A DNA stretch of 64,000 nucleotides from Glandiceps talaboti (GCF_964340395.1 NC_135564.1:22093442-22157441), one strand, 5' to 3'; positions 1 through 13,194 are shown, counted from the first letter of the stretch. Made by a program: numbers and translations. Notes: a model not told the origin generated them from the sequence alone.

Positions 1-247
1 CCGGGTCGATGTCACTGCCATCGTCGTGGTTTCCGCCTTCCAATTCATGTCTGAGAGTAGCTTCGTTAATTTCTTCGAGGGTAAAACCTTCAAATTCCGT
101 GTCAGAATCAGGCTCATTAAAGATATTCCGCAACATTTCATTAGGACTGACTGGTGGAACGTTGACACGATCATCATTTTGACTTTGAGTTTGACAGCTG
201 TCACCACTAGCTCCAACTTCCGTATTATTTCCAATGTTTACACTCAT
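1..247 (-). CDS. N-terminal part of a piggyBac-like transposase (runs off the window)
   Basis: The reading frame is open from an ATG at 247-245 to the window edge: 82 codons, with an in-frame TGA 12 bases upstream that fixes this start. The peptide is acidic and low in hydrophobics, with a Glu/Asp-rich stretch around residues 47-60 (EPDSDTEFEGFTLEE) and a second acidic run (DDGSDID) at the edge. Acidic N-terminal segments of this kind, followed later by the DDE domain, are usual in piggyBac transposases. The assignment rests mainly on context: the ORF reads away from a terminus with a CCCTTTGAC end next to TTAA, about 450 bp upstream. The catalytic domain lies outside the window and was not seen, so this could also be a cargo or fossil ORF. 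No break is visible in the 82 codons. Confidence 0.55.
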   Translation of the reverse strand, partial: MSVNIGNNTEVGASGDSCQTQSQNDDRVNVPPVSPNEMLRNIFNEPDSDTEFEGFTLEEINEATLRHELEGGNHDDGSDIDP

Positions 248-697
248 TATTTCACTTCAGAGAAGCCGACAGGATATTAGTTAAACAAAAGGGTTAAAGT
301 TTAACTCAAAACTATTTAAATGCACTTTGCATATCAACGGGTGAACTTTGGTCGACCTGTGAACTATTTGTATATGAACACAGCAAATGGAAATGGCGAC
401 GCAATGCACAGGCTTGCCCGCGAAAATGATTTCCCGCTCAAAATATACTTCATCTGATTGGTTCAGTGATACGTTTTATGTTGCTAGGCAACTTAATGTT
501 CTCGTCATCAAAAAAAGTGCACAAATAAAGTCATGGGTATAGTATAATCAACGGTTTTAATGACGTATTACATATGAGGCCGTTTGAATCCTAAACGGGA
601 TTTCAATCGTTGAGGGCGCTAGGCCGTCTCAGGCCGATACGGGATCTCAGTGGGTGGGAAATGGAGGCCGTTTCATTCCGAATTGAGTGTCAAAGGG
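1..697 (-). mobile_element. piggyBac-like DNA transposon, one end
   Basis: Read on the minus strand, the element starts at 697 with CCCTTTGACACTC, directly next to TTAA at 698-701. CCC(T) termini flanked by TTAA are the piggyBac signature. The TTAA is part of the 41-bp satellite unit that follows, so the element appears to have landed in the array. The first 120 bp carry repeated GGCCG motifs, including two GAGGCCGTTT copies at 576-585 and 664-673, which could be subterminal transposase sites. The ORF at 1-247 points inward. The other end lies outside the window. Confidence 0.65.
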
Positions 698-3031
698 TTA
701 ACATATCCTATAGTTTCATATATTACACATATGACCTATTTACACACCCTATAGTTTCATATATTACACATATGACCTATTAACATATCCTATAGTTTCA
801 TATATTACACATATGACCTATTTACATACCCTATAGTTTCATATATTACACATATGACCTATTAACATACCCTATAGTTTCATATATTACACATATGATC
901 TATTTACATATCCTATAGTTTCATATATTACCCATATGACCTATTAACATATCCTATAGTTTCATATATTACACATATGACCTATTAACATACCCTATAG
1001 TTTCATATATTACCCATATGACCTATTTACATACCCTATAGTTTCATATATTACACATATGACCTATTAACATATCCTATAGTTTCATATATTACACATA
1101 TGACCTATTAACATATCCTATAGTTTCATATATTACACATATGACCTATTTACATACCCTATAGTTTCATATATTACACATATGACCTATTAACATATCC
1201 TATAGTTTCATATATTACACATATGACCTATTAACATATCCTATAGTTTCATATATTACCCATATGACCTATTAACATATCCTATAGTTTCATATATTAC
1301 ACATATGACCTATTAACATACCCTATAGTTTCATATATTACACATATGATCTATTTACACACCCTACAGTTTCATATATTACACATATGATCTATTAACA
1401 TATCCTATAGTTTCATATATTACCCATATGACCTATTAACATACCCTATAGTTTCATATATTACACATATGATCTATTAACATATCCTATAGTTTCATAT
1501 ATTACCCATATGACCTATTAACATATCCTATAGTTTCATATATTACACATATGACCTATTTACACACCCTATAGTTTCATATATTACACATATGATCTAT
1601 TAACATATCCTATAGTTTCATATATTACCCATATGACCTATTTACACACCCTATAGTTTCATATATTACACATATGATCTATTTACACACCCTATAGTTT
1701 CATATATTACACATATGACCTATTAACATATCCTATAGTTTCATATATTACCCATATGACCTATTAACATATCCTATAGTTTCATATATTACACATATGA
1801 CCTATTAACATACCCTATAGTTTCATATATTACCCATATGACCTATTTACACACCCTATAGTTTCATATATTACACATATGACCTATTAACATACCCTAT
1901 AGTTTCATATATTACACATATGACCTATTTACACACCCTATAGTTTCATATATTACCCATATAACCTATTAACATATCCTATAGTTTCATATATTACCCA
2001 TATGACCTATTAACATACCCTATAGTTTCATATATTACACATATGACCTATTTACACACCCTATAGTTTCATATATTACCCATATGACCTATTTACACAC
2101 CCTATAGTTTCATATATTACACATATGACCTATTTACACACCCTATAGTTTCATATATTACACATATGACCTATTAACATACCCTATAGTTTCATATATT
2201 ACACATATGACCTATTTACACACCCTATAGTTTCATATATTACACATATGACCTATTTACACACCCTATAGTTTCATATATTACACATATGACCTATTCA
2301 CATATCCTATAGTTTCATATATTACCCATATGACCTATTAACATATCCAATAGTTTCATATATTACACATATGACCTATTAACATATCCTATAGTTTCAT
2401 ATATTACACATATGACCTATTAACATACCCTATAGTTTCATATATTACACATATGACCTATTTACACACCCTATAGTTTCATATATTACACATATGACCT
2501 ATTAACATACCCTATAGTTTCATATATTACACATATGACCTATTAACATACCCTATAGTTTCATATATTACACATATGACCTATTTACACACCCTATAGT
2601 TTCATATATTACACATATGACCTATTTACATATCCTATAGTTTCATATATTACACATATGACCTATTTACATATCCTATAGTTTCATATATTACACATAT
2701 GACCTATTAACATATCCTATAGTTTCATATATTACCCATATGACCTATTAACATATCCTATAGTTTCATATATTACACATATGATCTATTTACATATTCT
2801 ATAGTTTCATATATTACAAATATGACCTATTAACATATCCTATAGTTTCATATATTACAAATATGACCTATTAACATACCCTATAGTTTCATATATTACA
2901 CATATGACCTATTTACACACCCTATAGTTTCATATATTACCCATATGACCTATTAACATATCCTATAGTTTCATATATTACACATATGACCTATTTACAT
3001 ATCCTATAGTTTCATATATTACACATATGAC
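698..3031. repeat. 41-bp minisatellite, about 57 copies
   Basis: The unit begins TAACATATCCTATAGTTTCA and ends ACATATGACCTAT. It is AT-rich and highly homogeneous. Variation is concentrated at a few alternating positions (TAACATA versus TTACACA; ACACATATG versus ACCCATATG), so unit types are interspersed. Stops occur in most frames. The left boundary is the piggyBac-like terminus; the array decays at about 3031. Confidence 0.97.
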
Positions 3032-3043
3032 TTTTTTACATAT

Positions 3044-3120
3044 GTGAAGTCAATGTCGGAAATGTCTATTCAAGGTCATATGAAGTCAATGTCAGTAAAT
3101 GTCTATTCAAGGTCATATGA
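3044..3120. repeat. Two-copy tandem duplication of about 38 bp
   Basis: The phrase GAAGTCAATGTC...AAATGTCTATTCAAGGTCATAT occurs twice in direct succession, immediately after the 41-bp array. AGGTCA half-sites appear in both copies. Confidence 0.85.
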
Positions 3121-3475
3121 TTCCTGTTACTAGGTCACAACATTTTCATAAATAGAGGGGTTTTTTTCATTTGTTTTCAATCATATCAACTGTTCAATTT
3201 CAAAGTCCTAATTTTAGTATGCTAATTTGTAACAGTTTCATGACTTGCAACAATAACAACATAAAGGGTAGGAACCCCTCCCCCTCCCCCTTTATGATAC
3301 TATGTGACAGAGCAAAGTAACGTAATAAATGGGGATAGGGAGGGGGTTAGCAGGCGTTTCATCACAATTGAAAGGGAATTTCAAAATAACAGTTACAATA
3401 TTAATTGCATTGAAAAGTAATGAAAGTACATATTGCTGAAAGTACAGTTTACCCTGTACATGTAAGTTTGCATTA
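3121..3475. other. Unique sequence, no gene seen
   Basis: This stretch is AT-rich with a short C-run near 3280. Nothing with coding character, splice structure or RNA-gene form was recognised. Confidence 0.5.
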
Positions 3476-3770
3476 ACACTGACCAAACACTACGTCAGAA
3501 TCAGAAACACTCACCAAACACTACATCAGAATCAGAAACACTGACCAAACACTATGTCAGTCAGAATCACTGGCCAAACACTACATCAAAATCAGAAACA
3601 CTGACTAAACACTACGTCAGAATCAGAAACACTGACCAAACACTACATCAAAATCAGAAACACTGACTAAACACTACGTCAGAATCAGAAACACTGACTA
3701 AACACTACGTCAGAATCAGAAACACTGACCAAACACTACATCAGAATCAGAAACACCAACCAGACACTAT
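3476..3770. repeat. 31-bp minisatellite, about 9 copies
   Basis: The unit is about CACTGACCAAACACTACGTC plus AGAATCAGAAA. Copies vary at CTACGTCAG/CTACATCAA and a few are shortened. Confidence 0.95.
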
Positions 3771-4540
3771 TAACCCACATACAAGTGGACGCCATGGCTA
3801 GACAGATCTTTAATTAGAAGAACATAGCCTGTTTTTATTTTTCCTTGAGCCTATGAAATGAAAGCCTGACTTGCCTATGAAATGAAAGCCTGACTTGCCC
3901 TGTAATACCTTAATTCTACAGATACTGATGACTTAATGCCATTTCCTGTTATTGACATACCAGAAGTAAGTACAGTTTTCAAACACGAACAACTGTAATA
4001 CTCTCTGTTCAACCCAAACATTTATTTTAACAAGAATTTCAGTTTTGTTGAATCAGAAATAACACATTTAAATGAAAACAGTGCAAACACTTCAAAGGTT
4101 GGGGAACAAAATAACTGGTGTAAAATGTACACATCTATAGACTGACATTAGTTTAAATTCTGGTCTATAGAGGGCGCCACACATATCGGGCTAATTTCAC
4201 AAATGGAAATTGCACACATGTACACCTCTAAATAGAACAATGATTATAACTGAGTTTGCTGTAAATTGTTATGCCAATGTTATAAACCTTGACATGGTAT
4301 ATGAGGGATTTCTCTATTTTCAGTATTTTACCAGTATTACTGTCTCTGCTGTGCCAGAAACTTTAACTAAAGGATGGAATGCATTTCTCTATTTTAGGCA
4401 TTTTTACCAGCAATTCTATTGTGAAGTGTCAGTGTTCTTGTTAATGATGGTAAAAATGTACATAGTCCCCAACTGGTGTGTAACTTATAGTGCAAATTTG
4501 AATGGTGTCCTCTAGACACAAAACTCCGTAATTTATTAAA
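3771..4540. other. Unique sequence with a short 24-bp duplication
   Basis: CCTATGAAATGAAAGCCTGA is duplicated at about 3850-3897. Otherwise no gene was recognised. A 101-codon frame at 4210-4515 has no recognisable domain or composition and I do not call it. Confidence 0.45.
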
Positions 4541-5190
4541 TCTGCCTCAGTTCCCTGGATATTTTTACCAAGGTTCCTAAAATCTGCCTCAGTTCCCTGG
4601 ATATTTTTTACCAAGGTTCCTAAAATCTGCCTCAGTTCCCTGGATATTTTTACCAAGGTTCCTAAAATCTGCCTCAGTTCCCTGGATATTTTTACCAAGG
4701 TTCCTAAAATCTGCCTCAGTTCCCTGGATATTTTTACCAAGGTTCCTAAAATCTGCCTCAGTTCCCTGGATATTTTTACCAAGGTTCCTAAAATCTGCCT
4801 CAGTTCCCTGGATATTTTTACCAAGGTTCCTAAAATCTGCCTCAGTTCCCTGGATATTTTTACCAAGGTTCCTAAAATCTGCCTCAGTTCCCTGGATATT
4901 TTTACCATGGTTCCTAAAATCTGCCTCAGTTCCCTGGATATTTTTACCAAGGTTCCTAAAATCTGCCTCAGTTCCCTGGATATTTTTACCAAGGTTCCTA
5001 AAATCTGCCTCAGTTCCCCGGATATTTTTACCAAGGTTCCTAAAATCTGCTTCAGTTCCCTGGATATTTTTACCAAGGTTCCTAAAATCTGCCTCAGTTC
5101 CCCGGATATTTTTACCAAGGTTCCTAAAATCTGCCTCAGTTCCCTGGATATTTTTTACCAAGGTTCCTAAAATCTGCCTCAGTTCCCTGG
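4541..5190. repeat. 42-bp minisatellite, about 15 copies
   Basis: The unit contains CTCAGTTCCCTGGATATTTT, then TACCAAGGTTCCTAAAATCTG. Because 42 is divisible by 3, a minus-strand frame stays open across most of the array; a single extra T in some copies shifts it. Adjacent to the related 40-bp array. Confidence 0.97.
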
Positions 5191-5888
5191 GTATTTTTAC
5201 CAAGATTCCCAAACTATTTCCATTCCCTGGGTATTTTTACCAAGGTTCCCAAACTATTTCCGTTCCGTGGGTATTTTTACCAAGGTTCCCAAACTATTTC
5301 CATTCCCTGGGTATTTTTACCAAGGTTCCCAAACTATTTCCATTCCCTGGGTATTTTTACCAAGGTTCCCAAACTATTTCCATTCCCTGGGTATTTTTAC
5401 CAAGGTTCCCAAACTATTTCCATTCCCTGGGTATTTTTACCAAGGTTCCCAAACTATTTCCATTCCCTGGGTATTTTTACCAAGGTTCCCAAACTATTTC
5501 CGTTCCCTGGGTATTTTTACCAAGGTTCCCAAACTATTTCCATTCCCTGGGTATTTTTACCAAGGTTCCCAAACTACTTCCATTCCCTGGGTATTTTTAC
5601 CAAGGTTCCCAAACTGTTTCCATTCCCTGGGTATTTTTACCAAGGTTCCCAAACTATTTCCATTCCCTGGGTATTTTTACCAAGATTCCCAAACTATTTC
5701 CATTCCCTGGGTATTTTTACCAAGGTTCCCAAACTATTTCCGTTCCCTGGGTATTTTTACCAAGGTTCCCAAACTACTTCCATTCCCTGGGTATTTTTAC
5801 CAAGGTTCCCAAACTATTTCCATTCCCTGGGTATTTTTACCAAGATTCCCAAACTATTTCCATTCCCTGGGTATTTTTACCAAGGTTC
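5191..5888. repeat. 40-bp minisatellite, about 17 copies, sister of the 42-bp array
   Basis: The unit is CAAGGTTCCCAAACTATTTC followed by CATTCCCTGGGTATTTTTAC. It shares the TTCCCTGG-TATTTTTACCAAGGTTCC core with the preceding 42-bp unit but has a different spacer. The switch takes place once, at about 5190, with no mixing of the two unit types. Confidence 0.97.
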
Positions 5889-6340
5889 ATCACTTGAAAT
5901 GTTTGATTCAAAAAATTATGAAGATAACTCAAATTTGGCTATTTGACCTTGAAGAAGACTTTTCAAGGTCAAAGGTCAGAGTCTTAAAACAAAACTCATA
6001 TTTGATAATATGGGTGTAGACACTTGAATGGAGTCACCATGTATTACACCTCAAAGTTATGATGCCTATTGTGATATTCAACACAAATATGGCGCCATTT
6101 GGCCATACTTGATTCAGTCTTAAACAAAGTGACGTGCACATTCTCACATAGTATGTTAAGTTTATGCCAGGTTTGGTTGAAATCAGTTGGTGCATGCCAA
6201 AGATATGAGGGTGAATGCACGTATGCACACGAGCACGCACACATGGACGGACGGACAGGCAGATGGACCCCAACGTTATAAGTCCAACTAACAATGTCAT
6301 GATCTGTGTCTGTGACAAAAAGTTGACGACCCTATAAAAT
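5889..6340. repeat. Dispersed repeat module with AAGGTCAAAGGTCA motif
   Basis: The stretch has the style of a non-autonomous dispersed repeat: an AAGGTCAAAGGTCA direct repeat near 5966, the phrase AATATGGC(G/T)(G/C)CCATTTGG near 6088 that recurs near 55400, then a short CA-rich segment and ACGGACGGACAGGCAGA near 6248. A similar module lies at 55260-55460. Confidence 0.5.
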
Positions 6341-7649
6341 TTAAAATACCGCCAATAGCGTTGTAGCACAACTGTACAGTTTTTAAAAATGTTTATCCAT
6401 ATGGTAGTCCATGCTAACAAGAAGTGTTCATTTGTTGAATGACTATCCAGTTGCCTATCCAACCATGTTGCTATCTTTACGATATATGCTATCATTTGGC
6501 TGTTGCTATGGGCGTGGTCATGTTGTTAGATATATTTGCATACATTTGTGTATGTTTTTGTTCACTTGTGTATGAATTCCTGATATTATCTTTGCAATAT
6601 ACGTGATCATTTTGCTGTTGCTATGGGTGTGGTCTTGCTGCTAGGCAACTTTACATACATTTTTTGAATGTTTATTCAATTGTCTATTAATCCCCGTTAT
6701 CTTCGCAATATATGTGATCATTGGCTGTTGCTATGGCCATGGTCTTGTTGCTAGGCACATTTGCATACTTTTGAATGTTTATTCATTTGTCTTTTTATTC
6801 TTGTTATCTTTGCAATACACATGATTGTTTGGCTGTTGCTATGGGTGTGGTCTTGTTGCCAGGCAAATTTACATACATTTTTTGAATGTTTATTCAATTG
6901 TCTATTAATCCGTTATCTTTGTGAAATACACGACCGTTTGGCTGTTGCTATGGGCGTGGTCATGATTGCTAGGGTATTTGCATACATTTTTTGAATGTTT
7001 ACTCACTTGCCTACCAGATGATGTTATTTGACCAAAACATACTGCCATTTGGTTGTTGCTAAGGGCATGGTCATGGTTGCTAGGGCCAATTTTGTCCAAA
7101 TGTTTTGAAGAAAATCTGCAGAATAACACTTTCAGAAACATCTCACCAAGTTTCAGACTTGGTGACCAAGTACTTTTTGAGATATAAGTTTTTGACCAAA
7201 AATGAACATTTTTACACCTAATTTGCATATCACTCATGGAATCATTGTATGCTTAATATTTCTTCGTCCATACATCCCTAGATGCATTCCCATTAAATTT
7301 CAGCTCAATCTGCTTAGTAGTTTTGGAATTATAGATTTTTTACCATAAAGACACATTTTAGCCCTAATTTGCACATCACTGATGGAATCATCACGTCATG
7401 AACAAATCTGACTTTACACCCCATTAAGAAATTTCACACCAATTTGCCCAGTAGTTTCTGAGTTTAAGTTTCTTTACCAAAAATCACATTTTTTGACCCA
7501 AATCACACACCTGTGATGCGATTATTTTGATAAGAACAATTTCCCAACTAGACACCCAAGGTAATAGACCTACCAAACATCATGGCAATCGGTTCAGTGG
7601 TTTTTGACTTTAAGTTGTTTACACGCGCACACACACACACGCACGCGCA

Positions 7650-7697
<48 letters not shown>

Positions 7698-7707
7698 ACA
7701 GACAGAC
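6341..7707 (+). repeat. Dispersed repeat: ~110-bp tandem modules ending in a CA microsatellite
   Basis: Six successive copies of a 109-115 bp module contain GGCTGTTGCTATGGGCGTGG (start points near 6498, 6613, 6723, 6832, 6941 and 7052). They are followed by diverged modules (TTTGCATATCACTCATGGAA type) and a tail, GGCAATCGGTTCAGTGGTTT, then a CA tract at 7620-7707. The front end (TTGTAGCACAACTGTACAGT at 6357) recurs at 63733, so this is a dispersed family. A lone module is at 58618-58735. Confidence 0.8.
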
Positions 7708-8235
7708 CTCAGTTCAGTTGTGCTATAAAGTATTTATATACATGTACATTGCCAGCTGTAGGCATTCACAGTAATCTCCAGTGATGTGTAATTGGCAGTT
7801 TTTTCAATTCCTTGCAGTCTTCAATTACTTAGAATTGCATATTCCCACAATGGGTCTCAGTAACAAGACAGTTACTGACATCCTAGCCGTAAACATACTC
7901 TAAATTCATATGCTAATAGGTATGGTAGGGTAACACAGCTCCATACATCATCCAATTACTCGCTTCATAAATATCTGACTCCGCATTTAAAATGAACCTG
8001 TTTTAATCATAGTGTCTAAGATTTAATTCAGCTGTGCTAAAAACAGGTTTCCAGGCAACCTTAAACAGATGTTAATCTTTATGCCATTGACAATGACATG
8101 TGAAGTAGCTCATAAAAGATTTAAATGATATCATTGCATCAATAAAACAAGAAAACTTTAATTCCCAGACTTACAGAAAGCATCTTGGAGTACAACAAAT
8201 TACATATTTCAACGCAAAATGCATATCTCTGATGC
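7708..8235. other. Unique sequence, no gene seen
   Basis: The sequence is AT-rich with no coding or RNA-gene pattern recognised. Confidence 0.4.
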
Positions 8236-8356
8236 GATCATTTTGATTTGAACAATTTTTCAACTAGACACCCAAGGTAATGGACCCACCAAATATCATG
8301 GCAATCGGTTCAGTGGTTTTTGACTTTAAGTTGTTTACACACACACAGACACACAG

Positions 8357-8387
<31 letters not shown>

Positions 8388-8692
8388 TGCATATATAAAA
8401 GTTGTATACATACACATTATACACACATACACATAATACACACCTCACAAACACACAAACACAAATAAATATTCACACACACACACACACACAATTTCAT
8501 AGACACATACAAATAATTATTAATACATATCTCACACATACAAGTACAGACAGTGTAACACATCCACACATAGTACACATGAACACATCCACACATAGTA
8601 CACATGAACACATCCACACATGAACACAAACACATATACACAAGAACACAAACATTCACAAAAACAAACAACACATACACAACACAAATATA
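8236..8692 (+). repeat. Second tail copy of the CA-ended dispersed repeat plus long degenerate CA tract
   Basis: Positions 8236-8340 repeat the tail at 7530-7620 nearly word for word (CAACTAGACACCCAAGGTAA, then GGCAATCGGTTCAGTGGTTT), followed by a CA tract and about 300 bp of CACA/CATA-rich sequence with a short CCACACATAGTACACATGAA duplication. Here only the 3' end of the family is present. Confidence 0.85.
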
Positions 8693-9365
8693 TACAGCTT
8701 AGATCAAGATGAAACATATTAACAAGCGATATGACACGAGCTACACTGTAGCTGCCTGTATTGGCTTTAATAATAATATACGTACTTCTGCCATTTTTGT
8801 CAGAATCTGTGAATAAATGGTACATCATCTACATGTATCCATATGCAAAAGAAATTTCATATTTTCATGACAGATAAAGTTATTGAAATTATTATTATAT
8901 AATATTTAATAATTATTATCATAAAATGTTCTATTATCTTATTTAATAAATAACCATGGTAACACAGCTGTGACTGATACAAGGTTAGGCGAGGACAAGG
9001 TCATGCATAGTAATCTCCTTCATTTGTGTTAATTGAGGTTAATGATGGAATGAGATTACTAGTAGTTCTACAATAGTTAAATTGAAGGTTGTGCACTTTT
9101 TCCTGACATAACTTAATTCTATGTACCTATCATTTCAGGACACACAAAACTGAAAATGTTCAGATTGTTTCCCCTAAATTGTTATTCTGCCTTGACTTGG
9201 AAACAATAACATAACACACTTCTTGAGACAAGTTAGTCTTGCTGCTAGACGTTCGGGCTTTCTTCCGATACGATAAGCGAACAAAGTTTGCAGTGAGGGC
9301 TTCCATCCTAGATAGCGATGTTTGGTCATGTGTATTACTGCATCGGAAGAACATCCAGGGTTTAG
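8693..9365. other. Unique sequence, no gene seen
   Basis: This lies between the CA tract and the 30-bp array. It holds an AT-rich patch near 8890-8950. No supported gene. Confidence 0.4.
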
Positions 9366-10392
9366 CAACTAGACTAGAGACAAGTCTGCTTCATACAGCC
9401 CGACTACAGACAAGTCTGATTCATACAGCCCGACTACAGACAAGTCTGCTTCATACAGCCCGACTACAGACAAGTCTGATTCATACAGCCCGACTACAGA
9501 CAAGTCTGCTTCATACAGCCCGACTACAGACAAGTCTGCTTCATACAGCCAGACTAGAGACAAGTCTGCTTCATACAGCCCGACTACAGACAAGTCTGCT
9601 TCATACAGCCCGACTACAGACAAGTCTGCTTCATACAGCCAGACTACAGACAAGTCTGTTTCATACAGCCCGACTAGAGACAAGTCTGATTCATACAGCC
9701 CGACTACAGACAAGTCTGCTTCATACAGCCCGACTACAGACAAGTCTGATTCATACAGCCCGACTAGACAAGTCTGATTCATACAGCCCGACTACAGACA
9801 AGTCTGCTTCATACAGCCCGACTACAGACAAGTCTGCTTCATACAGCCCGACTACAGACAAGTCTGCTTCATACAGCCCGACTACAGACAAGTCTGCTTC
9901 ATACAGCCCGACTACAGACAAGTCTGATTCATACAGCCCGACTACAGACAAGTCTGCTTCATACAGCCCGACTACAGACAAGTCTGCTTCATACAGCCAG
10001 ACTAGAGACAAGTCTGCTTCATACAGCCCGACTACAGACAAGTCTGCTTCATACAGCCCGACTACAGACAAGTCTGCTTCATACAGCCCGACTACAGACA
10101 AGTCTGTTTCATACAGCCCGACTAGAGACAAGTCTGCTTCATACAGCCCGACTACAGACAAGTCTGCTTCATACAGCCCGACTAGAGACAAGTCTGATTC
10201 ATACAGCCCGACTACAGACAATTCTGCTTCATACAGCCCGACTACAGACAAGTCTGCTTCATACAGCCAGACTAGAGACAAGTCTGCTTCATACAGCCCA
10301 ACTACAGACAAGTCTGCTTCATACAGCCCGACTACAGACAAGTCTGCTTCAAATAGCCCAACTACAGACAAGTCTACTTCATACAGCCCGAC
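9366..10392. repeat. 30-bp minisatellite, about 34 copies
   Basis: The unit is ACTACAGACAAGTCTGCTTC plus ATACAGCCCG. Copies differ at a few fixed sites (CTGCT/CTGAT/CTGTT; CTACAGAC/CTAGAGAC). One short unit at about 9765 changes the reading frame. The 30-bp length keeps plus- and minus-strand frames open (389 and 216 codons). One plus frame reads [10 protein letters not shown] repeatedly, superficially like the RNA polymerase II tail. I see no evidence that it is translated. Confidence 0.97.
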
Positions 10393-10730
10393 AGTCTTCA
10401 AATACTAAATCCTTTATTTTCATTTCATTTCACTGCATTCAGTGATCATGTATTAATATCCTAAATTTAGTTGTCACATCTTATACTTCCTTAAATCAAA
10501 ATAAAATAGTTTCTTTACAATTCAATGAAAATAAAGAATTTCACAGTAAACTACAAGTATTTGATTTTACAACAATTCCCAATTTTTGACACTTTATTAA
10601 TATTATGTCAATTATATATCATATGTTTGGTCTTAGCACTTAATTTCCTGAAAAGAATACATGTAATAATTTGTTACTAAAATTTCAGTGCATCAGTCAG
10701 GAAGAGAAAGCAAATCACACACTAAACCTA

Positions 10731-10861
10731 CAACACAACACAACACAACACAACACAACGCAATGCAACACAACACAACACAGCACAGCACAGCACAACA
10801 CAACACAACACAACACAACACAACGCAACGCAACGCAATGCAACACAACACAACACAACAC
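10731..10861. repeat. (CAACA)n pentanucleotide microsatellite
   Basis: About 26 copies of ACACA/CAACA with CAACG and CAGCA interruptions. Confidence 0.95.
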
Positions 10862-13194
10862 CTTACTATAGCACTCTGAGAAAATACAACAAAATATTAC
10901 AATGTAGTTAAAGTGAGCTGACCTATGTATCAATGCATTCCATTCACACACTACCAACTAACAGTAACAAAACATTTATGATTTTATCTCAAGGTAGCAC
11001 AGGCTTTTAAACTAAAACACTGTCATGCATCAATCTCTGAAAGATAGTCTCACATACCAACATACTTTCTGTATGTCTTTTTTTTTAATGCTTACATAAT
11101 ATCTGTGTTGTGATACATGTCCATAGGGTAACAGCTCTTCTTGGATGACTACCTATGAATAAGGGCCCCTTTCATAATATGTTAAAGCACTATTCATTCT
11201 GTAATGGACTAAACATGAAGTGGAGCCAGACAAGTTTATTCCTGTACTGTGTAAAGGTCACAGCTTTGGTGTTATGAAACCAGTAAATACCATATATCAC
11301 ATCTGTTTACTATTCAACCTGACCTTTCCTGACTTGATACAGAATATAGCTTACTTCATTTCATATAGCTGCAACGGTAATCCTGTGTGGGAGTATTTAC
11401 ATTTGTACATAAAACTGTTCAACACAAAAAGAATATTGCTGAGAAAAGACAAGCACTAGTCATGAGATATGTCTGAAATTAGCCTATTTGATCTACTTTG
11501 TACAAGTTGGTGTAATCACACTATAATATATAGGTCAGAAGCCAGTCATTTTTACATGACCATAAACACTGCTCTTGACGTCTGTAATTACATGGACAAG
11601 AATGTTATCACACATGGCAAATAATTACAATTACTATATCATGAATAACTGGCAAAACATAATCACTGATGTAGGGGGTCACAGTACAATAGATTGGACT
11701 TGACATTAACACAATCTGATAATCAACATTGCCATGACAACAGCAGCTTGTAAGTCAGACAACATTGGTTTCTGCACATCGATATAATTGGCATCCAGCA
11801 CAACTCACTGTGTAATATTGTCCATCTGACAAAAGCGGGAACAGCCATATTTCTTATCAAGCACTGTTTACATTTTAATTCTTTGGTAGCAAAACGCTTG
11901 AAGGCAGGCCTCATTCTTGTTTCACACTTCTATTCACCATTTTTTTGTATTTGCTGTGCCTTTTCACACACTTATATTTACACACAGCTGAACAGCAACA
12001 ATCCGACCACTTCCACAATAAAGAATGAATGGTACATTGAATGGCACACATAGCATCATGAACAACTCCATAAAAAAAAACATTATATGAAGTACAGGCT
12101 CAACTTACAAAACAGCACTTCAATTTCATGTTCTAGCACAAAGATTGCTTATCACCAGTACTTCTTTGAAACTTGAACGATGTCATTCTGAGTTAGAACA
12201 TATGTCCTGCTGTATCATGTCACAGCACACCGTCAACATATCATGTGCCGGGGCTAAAGATGGCGGCCTTTCCCACCCACCCACTTGTTTTCTCCTCTTT
12301 AACTCACACACACACACACACACACACACTGAATTAGCACAGTGCAAGTCATATGATATACACACAAAGAGTGGTACAAACATAAATGAATATTCTTACC
12401 CTAGAACAGATAGCGCAATTTTCCATTTGGGTGGACAAGAGGGTCAATTGAGGACATCTACATGCCTATTGACTGCTAGGCTGTGGACTTCCTGTCTGTG
12501 CAAGCTAGACAGTAAAACTATGTAAGGGGGACATGACCAAATATGACCTCACTGTAACCTCTGTGTCTAACCTTTCCCCTGTGTTTTTGTAATATGGAAG
12601 TAGGGCATACCAAGAAGTCATACAAAAATCACGTATTGGCCATACATGACATGGCTTGATTTCACACTTACCCCGATTTTTCAATGTTTTGTTGTATGCT
12701 CGACTACTGGCAATGATGCGCAGAGTACGCTACCCAGTATACCTTGCAGTTATTTGTCAATGAACTGAGGAAGTGACATCACACGAAAATTAAGACATGA
12801 CTTGTTATCATCAATGTTATGCTCTAGGCATCACTTTATTTAATTGATAATCTTTGTGCAGATAAAAACCTATCTATATAGTAATCTATTCCATTACATT
12901 AGATACATACAGTGACAAATCTTTGAGCAAAAAACGCTTCATTTTTCAAAGATTTCACTTCACATCGCGAACGTTTGATACACATATCATCAATTTCTAG
13001 TACTTTATGTACTCTTTGCTCTATTTCCATTGAACATTTCCATACCAAGACTCCAAATCATAACATTATTCTAGTACACAGGAAATACAAACAAACAAAC
13101 GAACAAACAAACAAACAAACATGGAAACATGTTGGATATATAATCTGATTATGGCATCAAGTTTCTAATTTATGCCATGTTTACCTTTTATGTC
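10862..13194. other. Long unique stretch, no gene recognised
   Basis: About 2.3 kb free of tandem arrays apart from a CA tract at 12306-12329 and an AAAC-type tract at 13088-13121. Short frames are present but none has a recognisable domain, splice sites in register or biased composition. It could be intronic. Confidence 0.45.

Noticed and set aside
698-3031. CRISPR-like array
   Set aside because: Units are contiguous with no spacers; this and the other arrays are ordinary tandem repeats in a eukaryotic genome.
9239-10408. 389-codon frame with [10 protein letters not shown] repeats, similar to the RNA polymerase II tail heptad
   Set aside because: The minus strand is equally open, the frame changes partway at a shortened unit, and there is no unique protein sequence beyond about 45 codons of unrecognised leader.
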